From Marinobacter sp. SS13-12 (GTDB taxonomy: Bacteria > Pseudomonadota > Gammaproteobacteria > Pseudomonadales > Oleiphilaceae), in NCBI RefSeq assembly GCF_030227115.1, contig NZ_JASSUA010000001.1, positions 2,480,001 to 2,544,000 on the forward strand: 64,000 nucleotides of DNA, in the 5' to 3' direction. Shown here piece after piece: positions 8,920 to 18,045 of the stretch (position 1 is its first letter; each line of letters begins with the position of its first letter). The notes beneath the pieces are model-generated. The model was not told the origin of the DNA. It did no database searches and saw nothing but the letters and a program-made list of their open reading frames with translations. The position numbers and the translations under genes are program-made.

Positions 8920-10620
8920 ATGGCATTTGATCATCGTAAGTACGTTGCGTTCACGCCGGTGGCAAAAACCGATCGCCGCTGGCCCGACAAGGTCATCACC
9001 ACGGCACCGCGTTTTTGTGCCGTAGACCTCCGGGATGGCAACCAGGCGCTGGTGAAGCCCATGTCGGTGGCCCAGAAGCAGCGGATGTTCGAGCTACTGG
9101 TCAAACTGGGATTCAAGGAGATCGAGATCGGCTTTCCGGCCGCAAGCCAGCCGGATTTCGATTTCTGCCGCAAGCTGATTGAAGAGGACCGGATTCCGGA
9201 CGATGTCCACATCCAGGTACTTACCCAGGCCAGGCCGGAACTGATCGAGCGCACCTATGAGGCGCTGAAAGGTGCTCACAAGGCCATTGTCCACGTGTAT
9301 AACTCAACCTCCACGGTCCAGCGGGAACAGGTGTTTGGCATGGACCGGGACGGTATCAGGGACATTGCGGTCAACGGGGCGCGCATCGTCAAGGCCAACG
9401 CCGAAAAATACCCCGATACCGAGTGGACCTTCCAGTACTCACCGGAAAGCTTTACCGGCACAGAGCTGGATTATGCCGCAGAAGTGATCGACGCGGTAAA
9501 CGATGTCTGGCGTCCGGATCAGGGGCAACCGGTGGTGATCAACCTGCCGGCCACCGTGGAAATGGCCACACCCAACGTATTTGCCGACCAGATAGAGTGG
9601 ATCTGTGATCATATCCGCTACCGTGAGCACATCAGCATCAGCGTTCACACCCACAACGACCGTGGCTGCGGCGTGGCAGCGGCGGAACTGGCTGTCATGG
9701 CCGGAGCTGACCGTGTAGAAGGCACGCTGATGGGCAACGGTGAGCGCACCGGTAATATGGACCTGGTGACCATGGCGATGAACCTGTACTCCCAGGGCGT
9801 GGATCCCACAGTAGACCTGTCTGGCATGGCGGAGATTACCGATGTGGTGGAAGCCTGCACCGAGATATCCACCCATCCACGCCACCCCTATGCCGGTGAG
9901 CTTGTTTTCACGGCGTTTTCGGGTAGCCACCAGGATGCCATCCGCAAGTGCCTCGCAAAACGTAAGGACGGGGATACCTGGCATGTGGCCTATCTGCCGA
10001 TCGATCCACGGGATCTGGGCCGCCGTTACGAAGAGGTTGTCCGCATCAACAGTCAGTCCGGCAAGGGCGGCGTTGCCTACGTGCTTGAGCGGGACTACAA
10101 CATCAGCCTGCCACGCTGGTTGCAGATCGAGTTCAGCAAGCTGGTGCAGCGGGAGGCAGAAACCAATGGTGGTGAGATTGACTCATTGACCATCCACCGG
10201 CTGTTCGAAGATCGTTACCTGAAAGTGCCCGGAGCCTGGGAGCTGAGGTCATACGATCTGCACCGCGATGACGAAGGTGTTGCTGCTACTGTCAGCATCG
10301 GCGCCGGGGATGAACCCGTCATCTTGAAGGGACACGGTCTTGGTGCCGTGGAGGCGGTGTCAGCGGCGCTGGAGGCAGAATATGGCGTGTCGCTGGCGGT
10401 AGAGGCCTACGATGAATTCGCGCTGGGTGAGGGCACCAACGCCAATGCGCTGGCCTGCATCCGAGTGACCGTCAACGGCCAGCATTGCAGCGCAGCAGCA
10501 CTGGCGGAGGACACCACCTCGGCCACGCTTCAGGCGTTGTTCTCGGCGGTTTCCCAGGTAGTGGGGGAAGGTCACCAGCAACGGGTATCCAGTGCAGCGA
10601 CAGCTGACGCGAGTGCCTGA
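8920..10620 (+). CDS. leuA: 2-isopropylmalate synthase LeuA
   Basis: First committed enzyme of leucine synthesis: condenses acetyl-CoA with 2-ketoisovalerate. It belongs to the long LeuA type (about 560 residues) seen in Pseudomonas. The TIM-barrel domain has the metal-binding DLRDGNQ at residues 36-42 and the His pair SVHTHNDRG (H243, H245). The C-terminal half is the allosteric dimer domain through which leucine inhibits. The start at 8920 (MAFDHRKYVAF, 566 residues) is preferred because AAGGA lies nine bases upstream and homologues begin there. ATGs at 8857 and 8884 are possible but unsupported. Confidence 0.94.
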   Translation: MAFDHRKYVAFTPVAKTDRRWPDKVITTAPRFCAVDLRDGNQALVKPMSVAQKQRMFELLVKLGFKEIEIGFPAASQPDFDFCRKLIEEDRIPDDVHIQVLTQARPELIERTYEALKGAHKAIVHVYNSTSTVQREQVFGMDRDGIRDIAVNGARIVKANAEKYPDTEWTFQYSPESFTGTELDYAAEVIDAVNDVWRPDQGQPVVINLPATVEMATPNVFADQIEWICDHIRYREHISISVHTHNDRGCGVAAAELAVMAGADRVEGTLMGNGERTGNMDLVTMAMNLYSQGVDPTVDLSGMAEITDVVEACTEISTHPRHPYAGELVFTAFSGSHQDAIRKCLAKRKDGDTWHVAYLPIDPRDLGRRYEEVVRINSQSGKGGVAYVLERDYNISLPRWLQIEFSKLVQREAETNGGEIDSLTIHRLFEDRYLKVPGAWELRSYDLHRDDEGVAATVSIGAGDEPVILKGHGLGAVEAVSAALEAEYGVSLAVEAYDEFALGEGTNANALACIRVTVNGQHCSAAALAEDTTSATLQALFSAVSQVVGEGHQQRVSSAATADASA

Positions 10621-10624
10621 CCAC

Positions 10625-10655
10625 GAAAAAAGCCGGCAGCTGCCGGCTTTTCTGT
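10625..10655 (+). terminator. Rho-independent terminator after leuA
   Basis: A perfect GC-rich stem AGCCGGCAG/CTGCCGGCT (10631-10648) is flanked by an A-run and followed by TTTTCT, starting five bases after the leuA stop. The A/T flanks make it potentially bidirectional. Confidence 0.85.
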
Positions 10656-10699
10656 GTTCCCTGTGCCCGTGAGGGGCATAGGGCGGGGTCGCGCAAACC

Positions 10700-10912
10700 T
10701 CAGACCGGGGTTACGTTTTCCGCCTGGGGGCCTTTCGGTCCCTGTGTAACGGTAAACTGCACCTGCTGACCTTCGGTCAGGGTACGGAATCCGCTGGAGT
10801 TGATTGCGCTGTAGTGAACGAATACGTCACTGCCACCGTCCTGAGCGATGAAACCAAAGCCCTTGGACTCGTTAAACCACTTTACGTGGCCTGTTTTTGT
10901 ATCATCTGACAT
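10700..10912 (-). CDS. Cold-shock domain protein (CspA family)
   Basis: A 70-residue single cold-shock domain that binds single-stranded nucleic acid and acts as an RNA chaperone. The RNA-binding motifs KGFGFI (RNP1) and VFVHY (RNP2) are intact, in the frame [17 protein letters not shown]. The start at 10912 (MSDDTKTG) has AGGAAAG upstream; an in-frame extension to 10975 would add 21 residues not seen in Csp proteins. A long upstream leader region (10913 to about 11110) is typical of csp mRNAs with post-transcriptional control. It cannot be told from sequence whether it is cold-induced or constitutive. Confidence 0.93.
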   Translation of the reverse strand: MSDDTKTGHVKWFNESKGFGFIAQDGGSDVFVHYSAINSSGFRTLTEGQQVQFTVTQGPKGPQAENVTPV

Positions 10913-11269
10913 TGATCTTTCCTGTATTTCCGAGATTTTTGCCCTCACGGGACCTTCGGTGTTCCTGCGGGACACATCCTGGGATTGCCCGTGGGATTAC
11001 CGATGCTGTAAAAATCCAGAAAGTACTGAGGAAAGTGGCAACGAAGAGCTCTTTGGCAGGACGTTGAAACGCATTCACAAAATACCGCTGTATTTTCACA
11101 GCATTTTCAGTATAGACCGAGCTGGGAGTGCGTCAACGCTTTTTTTAGTACTTTATTCAAGTTTTTTAAGCCGCAAAAACAACAGCTTGTAATAAGCTTG
11201 TCACCAAGCCGAAGCGTTGCCGACTGGCCGGCTCCGGTTGGTGACGATGCGTTGTGGCAGCTGATTGTT
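10913..11269. other. Non-coding region between csp and prpE
   Basis: This 357-base stretch holds no convincing gene. It is the leader and promoter region of the minus-strand csp gene and the downstream region of prpE. The AT-rich part near 11090-11170 is the most likely csp promoter area. A weak five-base stem AGCTT/AAGCT at about 11189-11203, with T-rich sequence beyond it on the minus strand, might serve as a prpE terminator but is not convincing. Confidence 0.4.
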
Positions 11270-13144
11270 TCAGTGCCTGAACTGCTGGCTGATCTCCTCC
11301 AGTATCGCCGGATCATCAATAGTGCTGGGCACGGCGTATTCCTCACCGTCGGCAATCTGGCGGATAACCCGGCGCAGGATCTTGCCTGACCGTGTTTTCG
11401 GCAGCCGGTCCACAACCAGTGCCCTGCGGAAACAGGCAATAGCACCGATTTTCTCGCGAACCATTTCGATCAACTCGTCTTCGAGCTCATCGTGATCGAT
11501 GGTCGCTCCATCCTTGATCAATACCAGCCCGATGGGAATCTGGCCTTTCATTTCATCGTGTGCGCCCACAACACAGCATTCGGCAATCGCAGGATGCGAG
11601 GCAACAACTTCTTCCATTTCGCCGGTTGACAGCCGGTGCCCGGCCACGTTGATCACGTCGTCGGTTCGCCCCATGACGAACACATAACCGTCGTCGTCGA
11701 TATAGCCGCCGTCTCCGGAACTGTAGAATCCCTCGATCGGCTCCAGATAGGTCTTGCGGAAGCGGGCATCATCGCCCCAAACCGTGGTCATGCACCCCGG
11801 TGGCAGCGGCAGCTTGACGGCAATCTGGCCCTGCTCACCGGCAGGAACCTGGCTCCCTTCCATATCCACCACCTGAACGTTGTAGCCGGGTGAGGGTACC
11901 GTGGCAGATCCGGGTTTTGTCTCCATCATTTCGATGCCCACCGGGTTGCAGCAGATTGCCCAGCCGGTTTCGGTCTGCCACCAGTGGTCGAGAACAGGCA
12001 GACGGGTGTGTTCCTTGAGCCACTCGTAAGTGGGAGGGTCCAGCCTTTCCCCGGCCAGGAAAATCCGTTTCAGCGAGCTGATGTCATACCGCGACAGCTG
12101 ATCAGCTTCCGGATCTTCCTTGCGGACCGCGCGGAAGGCCGTGGGCGCCGTAAACAGCAGGTTGACGCCGTGATCCTGAACAACGCGCCAGAAGGCGCCT
12201 GCATCCGGTGTTTTTACCGGCTTGCCTTCATAAAGGATGGTCGTGCACCCGGCAAACAGGGGCGCGTAAACAATGTAGCTGTGGCCGACCACCCAGCCTA
12301 CGTCCGAGGCAGCCCAGTAGACATCACCCGGGCTGGCATCGTAAACCAGCTGCATGCTGTAGCGCAGAGCCACAGCATGGCCGCCGTTATCGCGGACAAC
12401 GCCCTTGGGTTTGCCGGTGGTGCCGGAGGTATAGAGGATGTACAGCGGGTCGGTGGCTTTTACCGGTACCGGGTCGACGGGGCTGGCCTGGGCCATGAGC
12501 TCGCTCCAGTCAAAATCCCGGCCGCTTTTCAGTTCGGCCCGCACCTGTGGGCGCTGGAACACAATGCAGCATTCCGGCTTGTGGTCAGCCTGGTCGATTG
12601 CCCGGTCCACCAGTGGCTTGTACTCGATGACCTTTTTCACTTCGATACCGCAGGAGGCGGTAATCACAGCTTTGGGTGTCGCATCGTTAATGCGCACTGC
12701 CAGCTCATGGGCGGCAAAACCACCAAACACCACGGAATGGATGGCGCCAATGCGCGCGCAGCCGAGCATGGCAATCACGGCTTCCGGCACCATGGGCATG
12801 TAGATGATTACCCGGTCACCCTTGGTGACACCCCGGTCCTGCAGCACACCGGCAAAGGTCGCCACGGCACGGGTCAGTTCGTTGTAGGTGTAGGAGTCGG
12901 TGGTGCCAGTAACGGGGGAATCGTAAATCAGTGCTTTCTGCTCACCGCGTCCGGCACGGATATTGGCATCAAGAGCGACATCCGAGGTGTTCAGGACACC
13001 GTCCGGAAACCACTGGCCATGGCCGTTGTCGGTGGGCTTCCAGATGGTTTTGGGTGGCTCGATCCAGTCAATGGCAGACGCCTTTTCTCGCCAGAAATCC
13101 TCAGGCCGGTCGATGGATTGCCTGAATTCGGAGTGGTAGTCCAT
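11270..13144 (-). CDS. prpE: Propionyl-CoA synthetase-like acyl-CoA synthetase
   Basis: Adenylate-forming enzyme that activates a short-chain acid to its CoA ester using ATP. The 624-residue protein has the AMP-binding loop YILYTSGTTGKPKGVVRD, the adenine-contacting WWQTETGWAI and the hinge/catalytic C-terminal lysine in LPKTRSGKILRR. It follows E. coli PrpE closely (IGAIHSVVFGGFA, SDVGWVVGHSYIVYAPL). The QTETGW in place of the QTETGG of acetyl-CoA synthetase favours propionate over acetate. The start at ATG 13144 has GAGGTG upstream; a GTG nine bases earlier is less well placed. It is not next to prpB, prpC or prpD. Confidence 0.82.
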   Translation of the reverse strand: MDYHSEFRQSIDRPEDFWREKASAIDWIEPPKTIWKPTDNGHGQWFPDGVLNTSDVALDANIRAGRGEQKALIYDSPVTGTTDSYTYNELTRAVATFAGVLQDRGVTKGDRVIIYMPMVPEAVIAMLGCARIGAIHSVVFGGFAAHELAVRINDATPKAVITASCGIEVKKVIEYKPLVDRAIDQADHKPECCIVFQRPQVRAELKSGRDFDWSELMAQASPVDPVPVKATDPLYILYTSGTTGKPKGVVRDNGGHAVALRYSMQLVYDASPGDVYWAASDVGWVVGHSYIVYAPLFAGCTTILYEGKPVKTPDAGAFWRVVQDHGVNLLFTAPTAFRAVRKEDPEADQLSRYDISSLKRIFLAGERLDPPTYEWLKEHTRLPVLDHWWQTETGWAICCNPVGIEMMETKPGSATVPSPGYNVQVVDMEGSQVPAGEQGQIAVKLPLPPGCMTTVWGDDARFRKTYLEPIEGFYSSGDGGYIDDDGYVFVMGRTDDVINVAGHRLSTGEMEEVVASHPAIAECCVVGAHDEMKGQIPIGLVLIKDGATIDHDELEDELIEMVREKIGAIACFRRALVVDRLPKTRSGKILRRVIRQIADGEEYAVPSTIDDPAILEEISQQFRH

Positions 13145-13252
13145 AACATCCACCTCGTAGTGTTGTTGTTGTGTTGGGCATTTCTCACAACTGTAAGCGC
13201 TTTGAGGTACAGGACTACTAGACCATAGGCTAAGTTTCTGTCTTTTTGACGG

Positions 13253-14632
13253 TTATTGGTCTTCGGAATTGACTGAAATCACGTTTGCTTCGAGCTGCCC
13301 GTGGGCAACCCGGGCGGTAATTTTCTCTCCGGGTTGAACACGGTCGGCACGGCGCACAATGTCGCCGTTTTCCTGCTGGACGATGGCATAGCCACGGCCA
13401 AGGGTGGCCAGCGGACTGACCACATGCAGGGTCTGGCCCATGTGTTCCAGGCGCTCGCGCCGTCGTGTGAGGGATTCCCGGGCTACCCGGACCAGTCGCT
13501 CAGCAAGCTGGTTGACGCTGGCCTGGCTGTCGCTGAGTTGCCTGACCGGGGATTGCATGGCCAGACGCTGGTCAAGGTGGGCCACCTTGACCCTGCTGCG
13601 CTCAATCCGTTGGCTCATGGCGGTGCCCAGTCGCAGGTCCAGTTCGTCCATGCGCTGGGCTTTTTCCATCAGCTCCCGGCGGGGGTCACGTAACCGCGCT
13701 GACAAGTGCTCCAGCCGGGTTTCCATGCGCTTGAGGGCTCGGCTGGCCGCCCCGGCCAGCCTCAGTTCCCGCTCCCTGAGCTGGCGCAGCCAGTCGTTCT
13801 GGTCCGGTGAGATTTTCTCGGCCGCAGCAGAGGGAGTCGGGGCGCGCAGGTCCGCCACGAAATCGGCAATGGTGACATCCACTTCGTGGCCCACCGCGCT
13901 GACCGTCGGCAGGGGGCATTGCGCAATGGCGCGGGCCACGGCTTCTTCGTTGAAGCACCAGAGATCTTCAAGGGATCCACCCCCACGGCCAATAATCAGG
14001 ACGTCGGCAACCCCATGGCGCGTAGCCCGGTCAATCGCGCGAACGATATCAGCCGTAGCGGCTTGCCCCTGGACCGCCGTGGGGTAGAGAGTCACCGGTA
14101 TAGCGGGGCAGCGTCTCGCCAGCACAGTCAGGATATCGTGGATGGCGGCTCCGGTCGGCGAGGTGACAACGCCTATGTGTCGGGGCGTTGCGGGCAGTGA
14201 TTTTTTGCGGGCCGCATCAAACAGCCCTTCCTGTTGAAGTTTCCGCTTCAGTTCTTCAAACGCCTGTTGCAGTGCTCCCAGCCCGGCAGGCTCGATATGC
14301 TCCACAATAATCTGGAAGTCGCCCCGGTTCTCATAAAGGGTGACCTTGCCACGGATGCGGACCTGTTCGCCTTCCTTCGGGACGTCCTTCACCCGCTGGT
14401 TGAAGCCCCGGAACATGGCGCAGCGAATCTGGCATTTGCGGTCCTTTAGGGAAAAGTACCAGTGACCGGAAGACGGGCGGGAGAGGCCAGACAGTTCGCC
14501 CTCGACCCACACCTGCATAAAGCTGGCCTCAAGCAGGTGGCGGGCCTGGTGATTCAACTCGCTGACACTCAGTGCCCGGGGTCGGGAATCCTGAAAACCA
14601 CTGTCCAAAGGAGGCGCTCCGTGTTGATGCAT
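13253..14632 (-). CDS. xseA: Exodeoxyribonuclease VII large subunit
   Basis: Large subunit of exonuclease VII, which degrades single-stranded DNA from both ends. An N-terminal OB-fold (about residues 20-120) begins [19 protein letters not shown] and includes [20 protein letters not shown]. The catalytic domain follows, with [17 protein letters not shown] sequence (here [12 protein letters not shown]) and [14 protein letters not shown] long helical region then ends in LGRGYAIV. The start is ATG 14632 or the GTG at 14638; neither has a clear ribosome site. Length (about 459) is normal. The small subunit xseB is not in the window. Divergent from guaB, as in many gammaproteobacteria. Confidence 0.94.
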   Translation of the reverse strand: MHQHGAPPLDSGFQDSRPRALSVSELNHQARHLLEASFMQVWVEGELSGLSRPSSGHWYFSLKDRKCQIRCAMFRGFNQRVKDVPKEGEQVRIRGKVTLYENRGDFQIIVEHIEPAGLGALQQAFEELKRKLQQEGLFDAARKKSLPATPRHIGVVTSPTGAAIHDILTVLARRCPAIPVTLYPTAVQGQAATADIVRAIDRATRHGVADVLIIGRGGGSLEDLWCFNEEAVARAIAQCPLPTVSAVGHEVDVTIADFVADLRAPTPSAAAEKISPDQNDWLRQLRERELRLAGAASRALKRMETRLEHLSARLRDPRRELMEKAQRMDELDLRLGTAMSQRIERSRVKVAHLDQRLAMQSPVRQLSDSQASVNQLAERLVRVARESLTRRRERLEHMGQTLHVVSPLATLGRGYAIVQQENGDIVRRADRVQPGEKITARVAHGQLEANVISVNSEDQ

Positions 14633-14707
14633 ACGCACAAGCCGAAATTGGAGGGTAAAAATAACGAAAATTCAAAAAGATGCAACCCGGTAGTCAAACA
14701 ACGCCGG

Positions 14708-14736
14708 TTTACTGTCAACCAAGGCCCATTTATAAT
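14708..14736 (+). promoter_or_regulatory. Predicted sigma70 promoter of guaBA
   Basis: TTTACT (14708-14713) and a perfect TATAAT (14731-14736) are separated by 17 bases, about 90 bases upstream of the guaB ATG. This is the best promoter in the xseA-guaB divergent region. No PurR-like operator was recognised. Confidence 0.6.
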
Positions 14737-14823
14737 AGGTCGATTAAGGATTTTGCTTTGCTGCACCCTGCCGGATGTGGCACCGGAATCCTCCAATCTA
14801 GCATGTTCAAAAGGCGGATCCCA

Positions 14824-16287
14824 ATGCTGCGAATTGCCGAAGAAGCCCTCACATTTGACGATGTATTGCTTGTACCAGGATATTCAGAGGTTCTTCCTCA
14901 ACAGGTCAGCCTGAAAACCAAGCTGACCAAAGGTATCACCCTGAATATTCCGCTGATATCAGCGGCCATGGATACCGTTACCGAAGCAGAACTGGCTATC
15001 TCCATGGCGCAGGAAGGTGGCATCGGCATCATGCACAAGAGCATGTCCGTTGAGCAGCAGGCCGCAGCGGTCCGTAAGGTGAAAAAGTTCGAGAGCGGCG
15101 TGGTGAAAGATCCAATCACCGTCACGCCGGACACCACCGTCCGCGAACTGGTCGATATCACCATGGCCAACAACATTTCCGGCCTGCCGGTAGTGGATGG
15201 CCGTGACCTGGTCGGTATTGTGACCGGCCGCGATATCCGTTTCGAAAGCCGTCTGGACACCCCGGTTTCCGACATCATGACCGGCAAGGACAAGCTGGTG
15301 ACGGTCAAGGAAGGCGCGGACCTGGAAGACGTCAAGGAATTGCTTCACCGCCACCGTATCGAAAAAGTTCTGGTGGTCAACGACGAGTTTGAATTGCGTG
15401 GCCTGATCACCGTCAAGGATATTCAGAAAGCCAAGGATTATCCGTTGGCGTGCAAGGACGAGCAGGGTCGTCTCCGGGCCGGCGCGGCGGTGGGAACCGG
15501 TGCTGACACCGAGGCCCGGGTCGCTGCCCTGGTAGAAGCCGGCGTGGATGTGATTGTCGTGGATACCGCCCACGGTCATTCCAAAGGCGTGCTTGATCGG
15601 GTTCGCTGGATCAAGGAACATTTCCCCCAGGTTCAGGTCATTGGCGGCAACATTGCCACCTCTGAAGCAGCGATCGACCTGGCTGACGCCGGAGCGGATG
15701 CGGTCAAGGTCGGTATCGGCCCCGGTTCGATCTGTACCACACGTATTGTTTCCGGAATTGGCGTCCCCCAGATCTCCGCTGTTTCCAACGTTGCCGCCGC
15801 ACTGAAAGACCGTGGCGTTCCGGTGATTGCCGATGGCGGCGTGCGTTTCTCCGGGGACATTTCCAAGGCCATCGCCGCCGGAGCCTACAGTGTCATGATT
15901 GGCAGCCTGCTTGCCGGTACCGACGAGGCACCGGGTGAAGTGGAGCTGTTCCAGGGGCGCAGTTACAAGGCCTACCGGGGGATGGGTTCGATCGGGGCCA
16001 TGGGGCAGGGCTCCAGTGACCGTTACTTCCAGGACGCCAGCAAGGGCATTGAGAAGCTGGTACCGGAAGGCATTGAAGGTCGAGTGGCCTGCAAAGGGCC
16101 AATGCGCAATATCGTTCACCAGCTGATGGGTGGCCTGCGAGCCTCCATGGGTTACACCGGTAGCGCGACCATGGAAGAGATGCGCACCAAGCCGGAATTC
16201 GTCCGCATCACCAACGCGGGCATGCGTGAGAGCCACGTCCATGACGTAACCATCACCAAGGAAGCTCCCAACTACCGTATCGGCTGA
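14824..16287 (+). CDS. guaB: Inosine-5'-monophosphate dehydrogenase
   Basis: Oxidises IMP to XMP with NAD+, the rate-limiting step to GMP. The 487-residue protein (E. coli 488) is a TIM barrel interrupted by two CBS domains at about residues 95-205. The catalytic Cys304 is in GPGSICTTR, followed by the flap motif YRGMGS. The start at 14824 ([16 protein letters not shown]) matches homologues; the frame is open further upstream to 14680 but encodes nothing family-like and covers the promoter. It precedes guaA by 65 bases containing a terminator hairpin. Confidence 0.96.
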   Translation: MLRIAEEALTFDDVLLVPGYSEVLPQQVSLKTKLTKGITLNIPLISAAMDTVTEAELAISMAQEGGIGIMHKSMSVEQQAAAVRKVKKFESGVVKDPITVTPDTTVRELVDITMANNISGLPVVDGRDLVGIVTGRDIRFESRLDTPVSDIMTGKDKLVTVKEGADLEDVKELLHRHRIEKVLVVNDEFELRGLITVKDIQKAKDYPLACKDEQGRLRAGAAVGTGADTEARVAALVEAGVDVIVVDTAHGHSKGVLDRVRWIKEHFPQVQVIGGNIATSEAAIDLADAGADAVKVGIGPGSICTTRIVSGIGVPQISAVSNVAAALKDRGVPVIADGGVRFSGDISKAIAAGAYSVMIGSLLAGTDEAPGEVELFQGRSYKAYRGMGSIGAMGQGSSDRYFQDASKGIEKLVPEGIEGRVACKGPMRNIVHQLMGGLRASMGYTGSATMEEMRTKPEFVRITNAGMRESHVHDVTITKEAPNYRIG

Positions 16288-16302
16288 TTATTGTCGTTCC
16301 AG

Positions 16303-16336
16303 GCGCGGCTCAGGGTATGAGCCGCGCTTTTTCTTT
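16303..16336 (+). terminator. Hairpin terminator or attenuator between guaB and guaA
   Basis: A ten-base perfect stem GCGCGGCTCA/TGAGCCGCGC with a GGGTA loop is followed by TTTTTCTTTCT. It has full intrinsic-terminator form, yet guaA starts only 17 bases later with no obvious new promoter, so it probably attenuates rather than ends the operon. Confidence 0.75.
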
Positions 16337-16352
16337 CTGATCCGAGGATTTC

Positions 16353-17930
16353 ATGGCCCACAACATCCACGACCACCGCATTCTGATTCTCGATTTTGGT
16401 TCCCAGTACACCCAGCTCATCGCACGTCGCGTTCGGGAAATCGGTGTCTATTGCGAGATCAAGGCCTTCGATATCACTGATCAGGAACTCAATGATTTCA
16501 ATCCCAAAGGCATCATCCTCGCCGGTGGTCCCGAGTCTGTCACCAAGCTGGGTGGCCCGAGGGCGCCGGAAGGGCTGTTCGACAAGGGCATTCCGGTACT
16601 CGGTATCTGCTACGGCATGCAAACCATGGCCGAGCAGCTCGGTGGCCGGGTGGCCAGTTCCGAAAAGCGGGAGTTCGGCTATGCCCAGGTGAAGGTGCGC
16701 GCCAAGGGCCCGTTGCTCCAGGATATTACCGATCACCTGACGGCTACGGGAGACTCTCTGCTGGATGTCTGGATGAGCCATGGCGACAAGGTGGTAGTCA
16801 TGCCTGATGGGTTCGAACTGCTGGCATCCACAGAAAGCGCGCCAATTGCGGCCATGCAGGATCTCAGCCGCAATCTGTATGGTGTTCAGTTTCATCCGGA
16901 AGTGACCCACACGCTGCAGGGGAAACGCATTCTCGAACACTTTGTGCTCAACGTCTGCCAGTGTGAGGCGCTGTGGACACCGGCCAAGATTGTTGATGAC
17001 GCGGTTCAGCAGATCCGCAATCAGGTCGGCGAGGACAAGGTGCTGCTCGGGCTCTCCGGCGGTGTTGACTCCTCCGTTACGGCAGCGCTGCTGCACAAGG
17101 CCATTGGCGACCAGTTAACCTGTGTATTTGTCGACAACGGGCTGCTGCGCCTGCACGAGGGCGACCAGGTCATGGACATGTTCGCCAGCAACATGGGCGT
17201 CAAAGTCATCCGTGTGGATGCGGAAGACCTGTTCCTGTCCAAGCTCAAGGGGGTCGATGACCCCGAGAACAAGCGCAAGATCATTGGTAACACCTTTATT
17301 GATGTCTTCGATGAAGAGGCCGCCAACATCCGCGATGTGAACTGGCTGGCCCAGGGCACCATCTACCCGGATGTGATCGAATCTGCGGCTTCCAAGACCG
17401 GTAAGGCCCATGTCATAAAGTCCCACCATAATGTCGGCGGTCTGCCCGAAACCATGAAAATGAAGCTGGTGGAACCGTTGCGTGAGCTGTTCAAGGACGA
17501 GGTGCGTCGCATCGGGCTTGAACTGGGCCTGCCTTACGACATGGTGTATCGCCACCCCTTCCCGGGGCCAGGCCTGGGTGTACGGATTCTGGGTGAGGTG
17601 AAAAAGGAGTACGCGGAAATCCTGCGCCGCGCCGATGCCATCTTCCTGGAAGAGCTGCATCGCGCCGACTTCTATCACAAGACCAGTCAGGCCTTCGCGG
17701 TCTTCCTGCCGGTCAAGTCGGTGGGTGTCGTTGGCGATGCCCGCCGCTATGAATACGTGGTGGCGCTGCGAGCGGTAGAAACCATTGATTTCATGACCGC
17801 CCGCTGGGCACACCTGCCTTACGATTTACTGGAAACGGTGTCGAACCGCATTATCAACGAAATCGAGGGCGTATCCCGGGTAACCTACGACGTCTCCTCC
17901 AAGCCACCTGCCACCATCGAATGGGAGTAA
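16353..17930 (+). CDS. guaA: GMP synthase (glutamine-hydrolysing)
   Basis: Converts XMP to GMP using ATP and glutamine. The 525-residue protein (same length as E. coli) has an N-terminal class I glutamine amidotransferase domain with catalytic Cys86 in GICYGMQ and the His/Glu pair in QFHPEVTHT. An ATP-pyrophosphatase domain follows, with P-loop [10 protein letters not shown] (residues 232-241). The C-terminal dimerisation domain contains [16 protein letters not shown] and ends KPPATIEWE. Second gene of the guaBA unit. In P. aeruginosa tadA follows within about two genes, whereas here a 13-kb block intervenes. Confidence 0.96.
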   Translation: MAHNIHDHRILILDFGSQYTQLIARRVREIGVYCEIKAFDITDQELNDFNPKGIILAGGPESVTKLGGPRAPEGLFDKGIPVLGICYGMQTMAEQLGGRVASSEKREFGYAQVKVRAKGPLLQDITDHLTATGDSLLDVWMSHGDKVVVMPDGFELLASTESAPIAAMQDLSRNLYGVQFHPEVTHTLQGKRILEHFVLNVCQCEALWTPAKIVDDAVQQIRNQVGEDKVLLGLSGGVDSSVTAALLHKAIGDQLTCVFVDNGLLRLHEGDQVMDMFASNMGVKVIRVDAEDLFLSKLKGVDDPENKRKIIGNTFIDVFDEEAANIRDVNWLAQGTIYPDVIESAASKTGKAHVIKSHHNVGGLPETMKMKLVEPLRELFKDEVRRIGLELGLPYDMVYRHPFPGPGLGVRILGEVKKEYAEILRRADAIFLEELHRADFYHKTSQAFAVFLPVKSVGVVGDARRYEYVVALRAVETIDFMTARWAHLPYDLLETVSNRIINEIEGVSRVTYDVSSKPPATIEWE

Positions 17931-18045
17931 CTGCGCGTCTGGCACTGACCGCGATGGGCAACTACACTTGAGCGTGACCGAATAAACCACGAAGGCTGAA
18001 GTATCGCGAGCACTGGGAGCTGTATTTTCGGTAAATACCGGCAAT

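Noticed and set aside
11984..13228. Plus-strand open frame of 414 codons opposite prpE
   Set aside because: Shadow of the well-supported prpE gene; it also runs across the prpE ribosome site.
14959..16242. Minus-strand open frame of 427 codons opposite guaB
   Set aside because: Antisense shadow of guaB; composition is His/Gly/Asn-rich in the way of reversed GC-rich codons, and there is no ribosome site.
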